Shown here: positions 24,182-33,194 of the stretch, in pieces | Layout of the letters: each line of letters starts with the position of its first letter | Position numbering within the stretch: position 1 is the first letter of the stretch | Assembly: GCA_005776945.1 (NCBI GenBank) | Contig: SXOB01000056.1 | Location: forward strand, 1 to 48,093 | Source: Pseudomonadota bacterium | Lineage (GTDB): Bacteria > Myxococcota_A > UBA796 > GCA-2862545 | Direction: 5' to 3' | DNA length: 48,093 nucleotides | Program-made: the position numbers and the translations under genes | Notes under the pieces: generated by a model | The model's database searches: none | What the model was told of the DNA's origin: nothing | The model's input: only the letters and a program-made list of their open reading frames with translations

Positions 24182-25165
24182 GTGCTCGGACCGCTGCTGG
24201 AGGCCCTCGCTCCACGCAACCGAATCCTGCTCACGGGGCCGGTAGGTCCCGACGGCGACAGCATCGGAGCCTGCCTCGCGCTGCAGCGGTTGCTGCACCG
24301 CCGCGGCGCCAAAGCTGACGTCGTCGGCACATTGCCGGTGCGCTACCAATGGCTTCCTGGCGGTGATGCCGTCATCGCTGACGCCGGGCTCGACCCGGCT
24401 GTGTACGACGCCGTCGTCGTCCTCGACGGCGACCGCCACCGCCTCACGCCGCCCGCCGCTGCCGCCTTTGCTGGCGCTGCCTTCAAGGCGCTCGTCGACC
24501 ATCACGCGTCGTCCACGGCCGAAGGCTACGACCTCGCCTGGCTCCAGGCCGACGCGGCGAGCACCACCGAGATGCTCTTCAACGCGCTGCGCGCGGCCAA
24601 TGAGCCGCTCGATCGCGAGCTCGCCATCCTGCTCTACACGGGCGTCATCTTCGACACCGGCGGCTTTTGCTACAGCAATGCGCGCCCGAGCACCCTGCGG
24701 ATGGCCGCGGACCTCATGGACACGGGCTTCGACCACGCCCAGGTCTGCCTGCGAATCCTCATGGAGCGGCGGCCAAGCGGGTTGCGGCTCGCCGGCGCCG
24801 TCTACAGCGAAGCTCGCTTCGTCGCCGGAGGCCGCCTTGCGATCGGTCGGGTGAGCCATGCGCGCGCCCGCGAACTTGGCGTGGCCGACGGTGACGTTGA
24901 AGGCGTCGTCGACGGCCTCGTGCACACGCGCGGCGTCGAAATTGCCGCCCTCGTCGTCGAGAAATCCGATGGCCGAGTGAAGGTCAGCCTTCGCGGTCGC
25001 GGCCGCATCAATCTCGTGGAACTCGCGCGGACGCTGAGCCCCACCGGCGGCGGACACGTCAAAGCGGCCGGCGCGAGCGTGCCTGGCACGCTGGATGAGG
25101 TCGAGGCCGCCGTCGAAAGCGCCGCCATCGCGGCCCTGCGTACGGCCCGCCTCATCGTCACGTAG
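24182..25165 (+). CDS. DHH/DHHA1 phosphoesterase (NrnA-like)
   Basis: A 327-residue protein from GTG 24182, which directly follows the helicase stop. It has the DHH-family motifs PDGDS (23-27), LDGD (81-84), VDHHASS (105-111) and, in the C-terminal DHHA1 domain, a GGGH substrate-binding motif (SPTGGGHVKAAG). NrnA proteins degrade short oligoribonucleotides and pAp; coupling to an RNA helicase fits RNA turnover. An oddity: the first motif, usually HxNPDGD, reads GPVGPDGD, so the first metal-ligand His is absent. Either activity is reduced or the metal site is rearranged. Confidence 0.85.
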   Translation: MLGPLLEALAPRNRILLTGPVGPDGDSIGACLALQRLLHRRGAKADVVGTLPVRYQWLPGGDAVIADAGLDPAVYDAVVVLDGDRHRLTPPAAAAFAGAAFKALVDHHASSTAEGYDLAWLQADAASTTEMLFNALRAANEPLDRELAILLYTGVIFDTGGFCYSNARPSTLRMAADLMDTGFDHAQVCLRILMERRPSGLRLAGAVYSEARFVAGGRLAIGRVSHARARELGVADGDVEGVVDGLVHTRGVEIAALVVEKSDGRVKVSLRGRGRINLVELARTLSPTGGGHVKAAGASVPGTLDEVEAAVESAAIAALRTARLIVT

Positions 25166-25195
25166 GCTGAAACGCAGGCGCTTTGCACGTGCTTG

Positions 25196-26275
25196 CTAGG
25201 GGCAGTCGCTGCGATCCCACGGCCCCAGGGTCGTCGTCCCATCGCTGCGAAGGTGCCACACAGTTTCGGGGGCAGGCGCCTTGCACCAAGGCTCGGCTTG
25301 GTCGCGCACGAAGCCTCGAGGCGGACGCCACCGAAGCGCGTAGGCGTCGCCGGTCGACGCCAGCGAGACCCGGACCCCCCACGACCACGGAGCGACGAGC
25401 GCGTCGCGGGGGCCCAAACGCGCCGCGGCGACCGAGACATACTGCGCCTCGCGCTGCACGCGTTCCGCCGCCCCGACCAACCTCGCCCCACCCCAGGCCA
25501 AGCAAGCGAAGGCGAGCCACGGAGAAATGGGACGGGGTCGCGCGACAAGCAACAGCCCGAGCGGCGCATCGGCGGGACCGAGAAGCAACGGAAGCGCGAT
25601 GGCGTCGGACCGGCGAAGGACCCAGAGCGCCGGGCCCAACGTCCAGGCCATCGACGCCGCGGCCGCTCCTGGGGTCCACGTTGCCGCCGTCCATAGACCG
25701 CGGTGGCCCGACCAAACCTCGATGCCGCCAAGCGCGAAGACGCCCGCCAGCCCGGCCACCGCGCCCAACCAAGCGCGGTCGCGTCGAGCGTCCGCGAGCC
25801 AAGGGACCGCCAGCAGGGCTGACGGCGAAAGCGCAACCGCAAGGGCCGTCAGCAGGGCGGCGGGCCGCACGTCGACGCGCCGTGCCCATGCCAGCGCAGC
25901 CAACCATGGCACGTCGACCTCGGCAAAGGGAGCGAATGGCCAGGCCAAACCCGCAAGGGCCATCCCGGCCCAACCGCTTCGCGACGCTACGGCAGCGACG
26001 AGCGCGACGCCGGCGCCAAGGTTGACGACATCCAGCGCGCGCGGGTCGCCGACCAGCCAAGCGATGGCGACCCACAATGCGTGCGTCGGGCGCTCGAGCA
26101 GATCCCCGCGCGCCGCTTGGTTGGCGTAGACCGCCGCGTCCCCGTTGACAGGCCCCAAGCCGACCGCGAAGCTGCCCACCACCGCCCAAGCGGCAAGTCC
26201 CGCCCAAGGCGCAACCCTGCCGAGCGCCGCAAACGGCCGATCCGCTGTGGCCGACGCCTGACCCGTACGCCCCAT
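25196..26275 (-). CDS. Polytopic membrane protein, possibly GT-C/DUF2723-like
   Basis: A 359-residue protein with about nine hydrophobic segments. After the first membrane helix comes an acidic loop, GPVNGDAAVYANQAARGDLL, followed by RPTHALWVAIAWLVGD. This layout recalls GT-C glycosyltransferases and DUF2723 proteins, in which an acidic residue in the first periplasmic loop is catalytic. The C-terminus is soluble (WRPPRGFVRDQAEPWCK). ATG 26275 was chosen because the open frame upstream has no hydrophobic or conserved character and overlaps the divergent gene. The substrate is unknown and the glycosyltransferase call is tentative. Confidence 0.55.
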   Translation of the reverse strand: MGRTGQASATADRPFAALGRVAPWAGLAAWAVVGSFAVGLGPVNGDAAVYANQAARGDLLERPTHALWVAIAWLVGDPRALDVVNLGAGVALVAAVASRSGWAGMALAGLAWPFAPFAEVDVPWLAALAWARRVDVRPAALLTALAVALSPSALLAVPWLADARRDRAWLGAVAGLAGVFALGGIEVWSGHRGLWTAATWTPGAAAASMAWTLGPALWVLRRSDAIALPLLLGPADAPLGLLLVARPRPISPWLAFACLAWGGARLVGAAERVQREAQYVSVAAARLGPRDALVAPWSWGVRVSLASTGDAYALRWRPPRGFVRDQAEPWCKAPAPETVWHLRSDGTTTLGPWDRSDCP

Positions 26276-26360
26276 CGCTCGCCCGCTGGCCACACAGCAT
26301 CGGTAACGCCCGCGCGGGTGCCCACGCCTCGATTCGCACGCCTCGCGATAGTTGTCCGTA

Positions 26361-27008
26361 GTGACTCCCCTGTGGTTCAACGTCGCGCTTGCCGCACCGC
26401 TGCCCGACGTGGGGAGCTCGGCGACGTGGATCGGCACCCAATCCGTTGTCGGCGTCCGCTCGATTCCCCTGATCGGCACCGTCGAATTTCGCACGGACAG
26501 CCGCGTTTTGGCAACCGTCTCCCGGACGTCGGAAGGCCGAATCGAGCTCGTCCAAAGGGTATGCGGAATCGTGTTTTCACGGGCTCTTGGCGCGGAGATG
26601 CACCTCGATCCCACTGCGCCCCGCGCGATGGCGCCTACACGCCTCGCCTTCGATCGCGCCGCGGACGGCTCCTGGCTGGCCGGCCCCTGGCCATCGGGCT
26701 GGACTGCAGATGACCACGACCACGACGGCCATCCCGGCATCACGGTGCGGGTCAAGGCGCCGGTCTGCGGGGGCGGCCTCCACGTCGCGTCCACGGGCAC
26801 GAATCACGCCACGGCGCCCGCCGATCCGAGGTCGGGTCACATCAAGGTCTGGGTCGAACAGGACATCCTCGGTTCCGAGGGCGCCTGCCTACGCATCATG
26901 GCGCGCGACCGCGACGAGTGGCTCGAAGGCCGGTACCGCTACGAGGACGCCCCCGCCGCGAGCACGTGCGACACCATCACCGAGTGGCCGAACGCCTGGG
27001 CGGACTGA
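26361..27008 (+). CDS. Secreted protein of unknown function
   Basis: About 215 residues from GTG 26361 (TTG 26352 in frame is an alternative). A short hydrophobic N-terminus, TPLWFNVALAAPLP, may be a minimal signal peptide. Four Cys (VCGIVF, VCGGGL, ACLRI, TCDTI) and an aspartate-rich DDHDHDGHPG loop suggest an extracytoplasmic, possibly calcium-binding, protein. No family is recognised. A GATAGT at 26347-26352 could act as a -10 box close to the start codon. The 3' end overlaps the convergent methyltransferase gene by 32 bases. Confidence 0.6.
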   Translation: MTPLWFNVALAAPLPDVGSSATWIGTQSVVGVRSIPLIGTVEFRTDSRVLATVSRTSEGRIELVQRVCGIVFSRALGAEMHLDPTAPRAMAPTRLAFDRAADGSWLAGPWPSGWTADDHDHDGHPGITVRVKAPVCGGGLHVASTGTNHATAPADPRSGHIKVWVEQDILGSEGACLRIMARDRDEWLEGRYRYEDAPAASTCDTITEWPNAWAD

Positions 27009-27894
27009 AGAAGCGGACAACGACGTAGCCGTCGCGCCGGGCCACGACCTCGGTACCGTCGACGCGGACACCCGACGGCGTCACAAACCAGGCCACGCCG
27101 CCGGTCGCGAGGTGCTCGGGTAGGGCCTCCCGCCACCGTTTGACGATGGTGGGAGACCGCTCGAGTCCCACATGGAGAGGCGGGTTCGACACGACCACGT
27201 CGAAGCGCTCTCCGGTCCGAAGCGTTGCCAACCCATCGCCGAGCCGAATGTCAGCTTGGGGCAGGTTGCGTGCCGCGGACGCGACGGCCCAGGCGTCGAT
27301 GTCGACGCCAACGGCGTCCTCGCCAAGGCCGCGCAAGGCGCGCGTCAGGAAACCCGGCCCCACACCAAGATCGAGCAACCTGCCCGCGGGCCGGGGAACG
27401 ACCTCGGCCAGCAGCAGGCTTCCGGGGTCCACGCGGCCCATCGCGAACGTTCCAGGCAGTGCGGCCAACGGACCCGCGGGCGTCGGCGTCTCCGTCCAGG
27501 CGCCGTCGAGCGACCGGAGGGGCTCTCGCCAGCCGCGAACCCAGGTGATCCGCGCATGGCCTCGACCCCCACCGTCCCGGACCTCGTCCGCCATCGGCCG
27601 GACGACGTCGGCGAAGCTTCGCCCTCCCGCCGCATTTTCCAGGACAACAGCCATCTCGGCGCCAGGCGCGAGGACCCCGGCCGTCAGACCGAGGGTCGGC
27701 ACCCAGGCGTCGCGCCCGCGGTCGAGAAACACGACGGCGCCATCGAAAGGGCCGCCCGGTGGAAGGGCCGAGGCCCCGGGCGCCCAGGCCAGGCGCCGCC
27801 ACGTCGCGGCGCCCCCATCGACCCCGACGCCCAGCCAGCGGCCCTCACCGAAAAGGGACCGCGCCACCCCCGCTGCCGCGTCCCGTCGCGCCAA
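26977..27894 (-). CDS. RsmC/RlmG-like RNA guanine-N2 methyltransferase
   Basis: A protein of about 305 residues. The C-terminal half is a methyltransferase small (MTS) domain, with SAM motif I LLDLGVGPGFLTRAL (173-187), an acidic VGVDID (196-200) and the catalytic NPPLH at 237-241, matching NPPFH of 16S/23S rRNA m2G methyltransferases. The N-terminal half is a degenerate methyltransferase-like domain, as in RsmC and RlmG, which are duplicated. The start could be TTG 27894 or GTG 27867. The target base cannot be decided from sequence. Confidence 0.8.
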   Translation of the reverse strand: MARRDAAAGVARSLFGEGRWLGVGVDGGAATWRRLAWAPGASALPPGGPFDGAVVFLDRGRDAWVPTLGLTAGVLAPGAEMAVVLENAAGGRSFADVVRPMADEVRDGGGRGHARITWVRGWREPLRSLDGAWTETPTPAGPLAALPGTFAMGRVDPGSLLLAEVVPRPAGRLLDLGVGPGFLTRALRGLGEDAVGVDIDAWAVASAARNLPQADIRLGDGLATLRTGERFDVVVSNPPLHVGLERSPTIVKRWREALPEHLATGGVAWFVTPSGVRVDGTEVVARRDGYVVVRFFSPPRRSATR

Positions 27895-27938
27895 GGCTCC
27901 CCTTGCGCGGGTTATCCCGCTGCCTCGCTGGAGAGCCC

Positions 27939-28712
27939 GTGGCCCACGACCTGGTTCAACGCGACGACGGCCCGGTTCGCTGGCTCGTCATCGACCGCCC
28001 CAACACCCGCAATGCGCTTACGCTCGACACCGTCGACGCCCTCGCAGAGTCGTTGGAGGCCGCCGCGGCCGACGACTCCGTCCGCGCCGTGGTCCTCGCT
28101 GGAACCGGCGGACCGTTCTGCGCAGGACTGGACCTGAAGGCCGCGATGACCTCTGGCCTGATGGACCCGGCTTCGGGCCTCGCACGCTTTCATCGCCTCG
28201 CGCGCGGCCTGCGGAATGTCCTCAAGCCGACGATTGCAGCGATCGACGGCGCCGCCGCCGGGTTCGGCGCCGACCTCGCCATGGGCTGCGACCTCCGCTT
28301 GGGAACCTCGCGCGCGAGCTTGGGCGAGCGCTTCGTTCGCATCGGCCTCATGCCCGACGGCGGTGGGACCTTCCTCCTGCCGCGGCTCGTCGGTACCGGC
28401 CGCGCCTTCGACATCCTGTACTCGGGCCGCATGGTGGAAGCCGACGAGATGGCTCGCATCGGCCTGCTGGACGCGTTGCTCCCGGTGGAGGGCTTCGAGG
28501 CGGCGGTCGCCGAGCGCGCGGCCCAGCTCGCCGCCGGCCCCCCCCTGTCCTACGCCCGCCTCAAGGCGGCGCTGCTTGCCTCCCAAGGGGACTTCGAGGC
28601 TGCCCTGGCAGCTGAAGGCCGCGGCCAACTCGACCTGTTGACGTCATCAGACTTCATGGAAGGCATCAACGCCTTCCTTGCGCGCCGCGAACCGGCCTTT
28701 CAGGGCCGCTGA
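27939..28712 (+). CDS. Enoyl-CoA hydratase/isomerase (crotonase, PaaG-like)
   Basis: A 257-residue crotonase-fold enzyme. Oxyanion-hole segments are GPFCAGLDL (58-66) and AAIDGAAAGFGADLAMGCD (100-118). Asp140 in IGLMPDGGGTFLLPRLVG matches the catalytic Asp of PaaG and Delta3,Delta2-enoyl-CoA isomerases rather than the two-Glu arrangement of classical hydratases, so isomerase chemistry is favoured. GTG 27939 has a GGAG ribosome-binding site. Its stop overlaps the next start (TGATG), so it heads a crotonase-GAF-MFS unit. It probably acts in fatty-acid or aromatic acyl-CoA breakdown. Confidence 0.88.
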   Translation: MAHDLVQRDDGPVRWLVIDRPNTRNALTLDTVDALAESLEAAAADDSVRAVVLAGTGGPFCAGLDLKAAMTSGLMDPASGLARFHRLARGLRNVLKPTIAAIDGAAAGFGADLAMGCDLRLGTSRASLGERFVRIGLMPDGGGTFLLPRLVGTGRAFDILYSGRMVEADEMARIGLLDALLPVEGFEAAVAERAAQLAAGPPLSYARLKAALLASQGDFEAALAAEGRGQLDLLTSSDFMEGINAFLARREPAFQGR

Positions 28713-29626
28713 TGTCCACGCCATGGTTCCAGGTCCGGTCCCGCGACTGGACCGAGGTGGTGTCCGCCACCCACTGGCTGGACGCCGTGGGCAAAGCCAC
28801 CGCAGAACATGATCCGCTCAATGGCCTGATCGTCGAAATGCGGCCGAACGGCGTCGTGCGCATCCGAGAGGCGAATGGCTCGCAGCGGCTCGTCGTCCGC
28901 CGACTCGACCCAGGCCGGGGCGAGGACCTCAGCCTCGTCGCTGACGCAGTGGCCGAGGGGGCTGACGAGGCGACCGCCGAAGTCGACACGACCGCCCTTC
29001 AAGCTCTACTCGCCAAGGTGAAGGCCAGCCCCCGCATCGGTCTGCGGACGGCTTCGGCCTTCTCCGACGTCCCCCGGGTAGCGACCGAAGCCAAGGGATT
29101 CGACGCGTCCGACTTCGAGGGCTCGGACGACACGACCGCCGAAGACGACCCTCTCATGGACTGGTTCGAGGCGGCCACCCCGATCGCAGAGGCCAAGAAC
29201 GAAAGGGAAGCCGTCGAGCGCGCACTCGATGCGCTGTCGACTGTCACGGGCGCTGAAAGCGTCGTCGTATGGGTGCTCGATGCGACCATGACTTCGCTCG
29301 TCGCGGCGGGCATTCGGGGACCCAAGACAGCCGAACTGCCACCCGAAGGGCTGGCCCTTGGTTCAGGCCTCGCAGGTTGGGCCTTCGGCCAGCGCCGCGC
29401 GCTCCTCGTGGACGACGCGTCGCGCAGTCACCATCCCCAATCGGCCCACATCGTGGAAGCTGCCCTCGTCGCCCCCATCGTCGACAAAGAAGGTGGATGC
29501 CGAGGCGTCCTCGAGGCCTTCCACGCGTCGCAACCGTTCCGTCCGCGACACCTCGAGGCGGCCCAGGAAGTCGCTCGGGCGCTCGCGACATGGTGGCGGA
29601 TGCGTGAGGGCTGGCGCCGTCCTTGA
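28712..29626 (+). CDS. GAF-domain protein
   Basis: A 304-residue soluble protein. The N-terminal 100 residues are unrecognised, with a WFQVRSRDWTEVVSATHWLDAV start; an acidic linker follows. Residues about 165-300 form a GAF domain (ALDALSTVTGAESVVVWVLD, then LALGSGLAGWAFGQRRALLVDD, HIVEAALVAPIVDKEGGCRG, VLEAFHASQPF). GAF domains bind small ligands or cofactors and sense signals. There is no output domain, so it would act through a partner. It overlaps the crotonase stop by one base and the MFS start by four (TTGA), which suggests joint expression. Confidence 0.8.
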   Translation: MSTPWFQVRSRDWTEVVSATHWLDAVGKATAEHDPLNGLIVEMRPNGVVRIREANGSQRLVVRRLDPGRGEDLSLVADAVAEGADEATAEVDTTALQALLAKVKASPRIGLRTASAFSDVPRVATEAKGFDASDFEGSDDTTAEDDPLMDWFEAATPIAEAKNEREAVERALDALSTVTGAESVVVWVLDATMTSLVAAGIRGPKTAELPPEGLALGSGLAGWAFGQRRALLVDDASRSHHPQSAHIVEAALVAPIVDKEGGCRGVLEAFHASQPFRPRHLEAAQEVARALATWWRMREGWRRP

Positions 29627-30747
29627 CGCGTCTGGGTCTGCTCTACTTTGTGCTTCTTGGGGCCGGGGGGGCGTGGGTGCCCTTCCTGGCCCTGCACCTG
29701 GAGCGGGCGGGCCAGAGCGAAGCCATCGGGACCATGCTCGTCGTCATGGGTTTGGCCCGCGTCGTCGCTGGACCCCTCTGGGGCATCGTTGCGGACTGGA
29801 CGCGCCGCGACGGTCCGCTCTTGGCGTTGGGTTCTGGGATTACCGCCGCACTCGGCGCTGCCGTCATTTTCGCACCGTCGCCCCTCTGGATCGTCCCGCT
29901 CCTCGCCCTCCACGCCACGTGCCGAGCTCCGCTCGGTGCGCTTCTCGACGGGACCACCGTCCGCCGCCTCGAAGCCCAAGGGCGTCCTGAGGACTACGGT
30001 CGCGTCCGACGCTGGGGGTCCGTCGGCTACCTCGTCGCTGGCCTCGTCGCGGGCGCCGTGGCCGAAAGTGGGGTGACGCGCGCGCTCGGTCTCGCCGTCG
30101 CTGGATGGGCGCTGACAGCGCTGCTCGCGGCGCGGTCCCCCTCGGGCCCACCCGCACCGCCGGCGCCGTTGGGGCCGGCCATTCGGGCCGCCGCGCGGAA
30201 CCCGCGCGTCCTCGCCCTCCTCGCCGTCGCGGTCCTCCACGGAGCGTCGCTCGCGACCTATGACTCGCTCTACGCGGTGCACCTCGACTCGCTCGGAATC
30301 GCGTCCCGGTGGGCCGGCCTGGCGTTGACGGCCGGCGTGGCCGTCGAAGTCGCCGCGTTTACGTATTCTGACCGACTCATCGCGCGGGTCGGACCGTGGA
30401 CGATGATCCTGTTGGCAACGCTTTCCGGCGTCATCCGCTGGGAGTTGACCGCGTGGGCCCACGATCCCTACCTTCTCACCGCGGTGCAGCTGATCCACGG
30501 CGTGACCTTCGGCTTCTTCTGGCTCGGCGTCGTGGAAGCCGTCCGCAGGGAGGTGCCCGAAGCGCTGCGCATGTCGTCGCAAGCCCTGCTCGTGGCCACA
30601 ACCTACGGCCTCGGACCGAGCCTGTGCGGCGCGATCGCAAGTTGGGTCCTGCCGGTGGGCGGCACGGAGCGGGTCTTCACAATCGGCGCGAGCCTTTGCA
30701 TCATGGCGGGTATCATCACCGTGTCCGCCCGCCGCAAAGGCGCCTAG
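29623..30747 (+). CDS. Major facilitator superfamily transporter (MFS_1-like)
   Basis: A 374-residue membrane protein with about 11-12 hydrophobic helices. It shows the MFS loop motif between helices 2 and 3 (GPLWGIVADWTRRDG) and a second-half repeat (TYSDRLIARVGPW). The layout GLLYFVLLGAGGAWVPFLALH with RRWGSVGYLVAGLVAG resembles the LacY/HcaT-type group of nucleoside or aromatic-acid permeases. The start is TTG 29623, overlapping the GAF stop. The substrate is unknown; coupling to a crotonase suggests an organic acid. Confidence 0.85.
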   Translation: MTRLGLLYFVLLGAGGAWVPFLALHLERAGQSEAIGTMLVVMGLARVVAGPLWGIVADWTRRDGPLLALGSGITAALGAAVIFAPSPLWIVPLLALHATCRAPLGALLDGTTVRRLEAQGRPEDYGRVRRWGSVGYLVAGLVAGAVAESGVTRALGLAVAGWALTALLAARSPSGPPAPPAPLGPAIRAAARNPRVLALLAVAVLHGASLATYDSLYAVHLDSLGIASRWAGLALTAGVAVEVAAFTYSDRLIARVGPWTMILLATLSGVIRWELTAWAHDPYLLTAVQLIHGVTFGFFWLGVVEAVRREVPEALRMSSQALLVATTYGLGPSLCGAIASWVLPVGGTERVFTIGASLCIMAGIITVSARRKGA

Positions 30748-30768
30748 CAGGCTGCCAGTCCCAAGCGG

Positions 30769-32178
30769 TCAGGCCCAACGCTGGCGAGTCATCAGGTCCT
30801 CGAGGTCCCGCGTCGTGTCGCACTCGCCGACCGGCTTGTCGGCGCGGATGGCGACGATCTTGGGGTCCCTCAAGTGCGGGAGGCCACCCTCTTCGCTTGG
30901 CGCCACGAGGCCTTCGAATCGCACGGTGACGACGATGTGTGGCCGAAGGTCCAGGCCTGTCGCCACCCCAGCGACGCCTTGCCGCTCAATACGGCGCCCA
31001 GTCAAGAGACCCTCGCGGGCAATGTCCGCCTGGATCTGAGCGTCCCGCGCGCGGTCCAGACCCGCGACATCTCCGACGTCGACAAACGCCCCTTCGGGGG
31101 TGCGCGCCCCCAAGACGTAGGAGCCAAAGAGACCCACCCGCTCCTTTTGGGTCACGGCAAAGATCGCGCCGAGAAGGGCCAGATCGAGGGTGACCTCAGG
31201 CTTGCGCTTGCGCCATTCGGGGTCCCGACCCGCAAGGCGGTAAGCTCCCTCGGGGTCTTTCGTGATGAGGCCCTCGTGACCTTGGGACCGGAAGTGCTGG
31301 TAGAGCCGGTTCAGGTCATCGACCCGTGAGGCCATTTGGCCCTCGGCCACGGTCATCGGCACCGTCAACGGCAGTGTCGTGATCGGCCGCACAAGCCGTT
31401 CAAGCGCCGCCCGCCGTACCTGCCATGGGGAGGAAGTCAGATCATGGCCGTCGACCCAAACGAGATCGAAGGCCGCAAACCTCAGCCGGACGGGGCGACG
31501 GGCCTCTCCCTGCAGCATCTGGAAGACCTCGTAGACGGTGGCCGGCCGAACGCCGTGGCCGTCGACCACGTGCCCAAAGAGCTCGCCGTCGACGATGGCG
31601 CCTCGGCAGGGCAGCGCGCGGATGGACGCCTCGAGGTCAGGCACCGTTTCCATCCAATCGCGACGATTCCGGGTGTAGGCCCCGCACATCACGGTGCCGC
31701 GCTCATCGGTCGACTTGTGCAGCATGATGCGCACGCCGTCGTATTTGCGCTCGGCCCAGACGGGAAAACGCTTCAGGTCGCCGGTGTGCCCACCCGCCAA
31801 GGCTGGATGGAGCGGGACGAGGGGGGCCAGCCGGACCTCGTTGAGTCCAACGGGGCCGCGCCGTTCGAGCAGATCGACGACCCTCCAAGCGTCCGTGAGG
31901 GCCAGGGCATGGGCGACCGCGTCAGGCTCGGCCTCGAACACGGCGGCCAGGGCGCGCGCCACGAGGGGCCCTTGGCAGGAAGAGGCCATTGCACAAGCTG
32001 TGGAACGGAGGTCGTCGGAGCCCTGGCCCGTCCCTTCGCGCCGGATCAAATCGAGTGCAGCGACGAGGCTCTCGGACCACCCCGCTTCGCGGGCGAGCAC
32101 GCGCCCGCCGATCTGGCCCGCCACTTGGGGGTCAGAGGCCGCCCATTGGGCGAGGGCTTCGTCCCGAACGACGTTCAC
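30769..32178 (-). CDS. ATP-dependent DNA ligase (archaeal/LIG1-like, compact)
   Basis: A 469-residue ligase. The adenylation motif I is ERKYDGVR with Lys145. Later nucleotidyltransferase motifs include IVDGELFG, FAAFDLVWVDG, and EGLITKDPEGAY followed by a basic WRKRKPE (motif V). A C-terminal OB domain lies at about 330-469. The N-terminal 135 residues are a reduced helical region. This is not the bacterial NAD-dependent LigA, nor LigD, since no polymerase or phosphoesterase domain is present. GTG 32178 overlaps the stop of the RadA-like gene (GTGA), so the two are probably made together as a repair module. Confidence 0.88.
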   Translation of the reverse strand: MNVVRDEALAQWAASDPQVAGQIGGRVLAREAGWSESLVAALDLIRREGTGQGSDDLRSTACAMASSCQGPLVARALAAVFEAEPDAVAHALALTDAWRVVDLLERRGPVGLNEVRLAPLVPLHPALAGGHTGDLKRFPVWAERKYDGVRIMLHKSTDERGTVMCGAYTRNRRDWMETVPDLEASIRALPCRGAIVDGELFGHVVDGHGVRPATVYEVFQMLQGEARRPVRLRFAAFDLVWVDGHDLTSSPWQVRRAALERLVRPITTLPLTVPMTVAEGQMASRVDDLNRLYQHFRSQGHEGLITKDPEGAYRLAGRDPEWRKRKPEVTLDLALLGAIFAVTQKERVGLFGSYVLGARTPEGAFVDVGDVAGLDRARDAQIQADIAREGLLTGRRIERQGVAGVATGLDLRPHIVVTVRFEGLVAPSEEGGLPHLRDPKIVAIRADKPVGECDTTRDLEDLMTRQRWA

Positions 32179-33164
32179 GGGACCGGGTACACGTCGTTCG
32201 GATGCGCGGCGTGCAGAATCAATGCGCCCGACTCAGCTTCCCGATCGACCCGCACGGCGTGAGGCAAGGTGCGCGTCGTCACCGACTTGACGGCCGCAAC
32301 CGTGTCGATGCGGTCGCGGTAGCGGCCACCCCAGAGCTCGGCCATCTCTTTGCTCGCGAGGCCCACCTCTTCGAGCAGGAAGACGACGTCGGCCGTATGC
32401 ATGAGCGCTTCGCCACCAACGGGCTGGCCGGTGTCGCGGATCTGGCCGATGCACAAGGCCGTGACGCCGTGTTCGTGGTTGTACGTCTTGAGGGCCGCCA
32501 GGTTGTCCGCCGTTCGCGCCCGAGATGGGTCGAGCATGTTCAACGAGTTGACGACAACGAAGCGAACACCGGCCTTCTCCACCAAGTACCGGTACCGGGC
32601 GATGAAGTCGTCCCAGCTTTGATCCTTGTGGTACTGGCTCTCGACGACCCAGATGTTTTCGAGGGGTCCCGCCCGGAAGGCCGCCTCATCGAGGCCGGTC
32701 ACGGCCATGCCGATCTTGACGAGACGGCTGCACAGGTCGTCACGGCCGCTGTCGGCGTCATCTCGAAATCCCTCTTCGGCAACGACGAAGCGGGACCGGA
32801 TGCCCGACGCAGCAACACGGGCAAGGGTCGCAAGGGCCGTCCGCGTCTTGCCCTTGCCGGGGGGTCCGGCAAACGCGATCGTCGTGCCCTTGGGCAGGCC
32901 ACCGAGCGACGTCCCATCCGCCTGGAGGCAAAGCCGGTCCAAGATGGTTCCCGTCGGCAGGGCCACCTGCTCCCGCAGCAAGGAACCAAAGGTGGCCGGG
33001 CGCACGATACCGGCGTCCAGCCCCTTGTCGGCGTCGGCTGGCGGTGCCGCCGCTGGCTGAAAGGGCATCGCCGCAGGGTCGAAGCCCGGCATGGCGCCCA
33101 TGCCCGACATGCTCTGCATCATCTGGAAGAACTGGAACATGGGGTTCGCACCCCATTGCGGCAT
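32175..33164 (-). CDS. Minimal RadA/RecA-like ATPase
   Basis: A 329-residue RecA-fold ATPase. Walker A is GPPGKGKT (100-107). Walker B is RFVVVNSLNML (201-211). A RadA/Sms-like block GQIRDTGQPVGGEALMHTAD (240-259) is followed by VVFLLEE, matching the RadA GHVTKDG..GP..LEHMVD..LYFEG segment. The RadA zinc finger and the C-terminal Lon-like domain are both absent, and the first 45 residues are Met/Gln/Pro-rich. It probably handles strand exchange or branch migration with the co-translated ligase. Starts at ATG 33164 or 33140 are both possible. Confidence 0.8.
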   Translation of the reverse strand: MPQWGANPMFQFFQMMQSMSGMGAMPGFDPAAMPFQPAAAPPADADKGLDAGIVRPATFGSLLREQVALPTGTILDRLCLQADGTSLGGLPKGTTIAFAGPPGKGKTRTALATLARVAASGIRSRFVVAEEGFRDDADSGRDDLCSRLVKIGMAVTGLDEAAFRAGPLENIWVVESQYHKDQSWDDFIARYRYLVEKAGVRFVVVNSLNMLDPSRARTADNLAALKTYNHEHGVTALCIGQIRDTGQPVGGEALMHTADVVFLLEEVGLASKEMAELWGGRYRDRIDTVAAVKSVTTRTLPHAVRVDREAESGALILHAAHPNDVYPVP

Positions 33165-33185
33165 TCCCTCAGCGCCCGGCCACGC

Positions 33186-33194
33186 GGGGGGGGG
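33186..33194 (+). repeat. Nine-G homopolymer in a divergent promoter region
   Basis: An uninterrupted run of nine G lies in the 97-base gap between the RadA-like gene (start 33164, minus strand) and the Cys-rich protein gene (start 33262, plus strand). It is the only run this long noticed in an intergenic region of the window. Confidence 0.9.
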
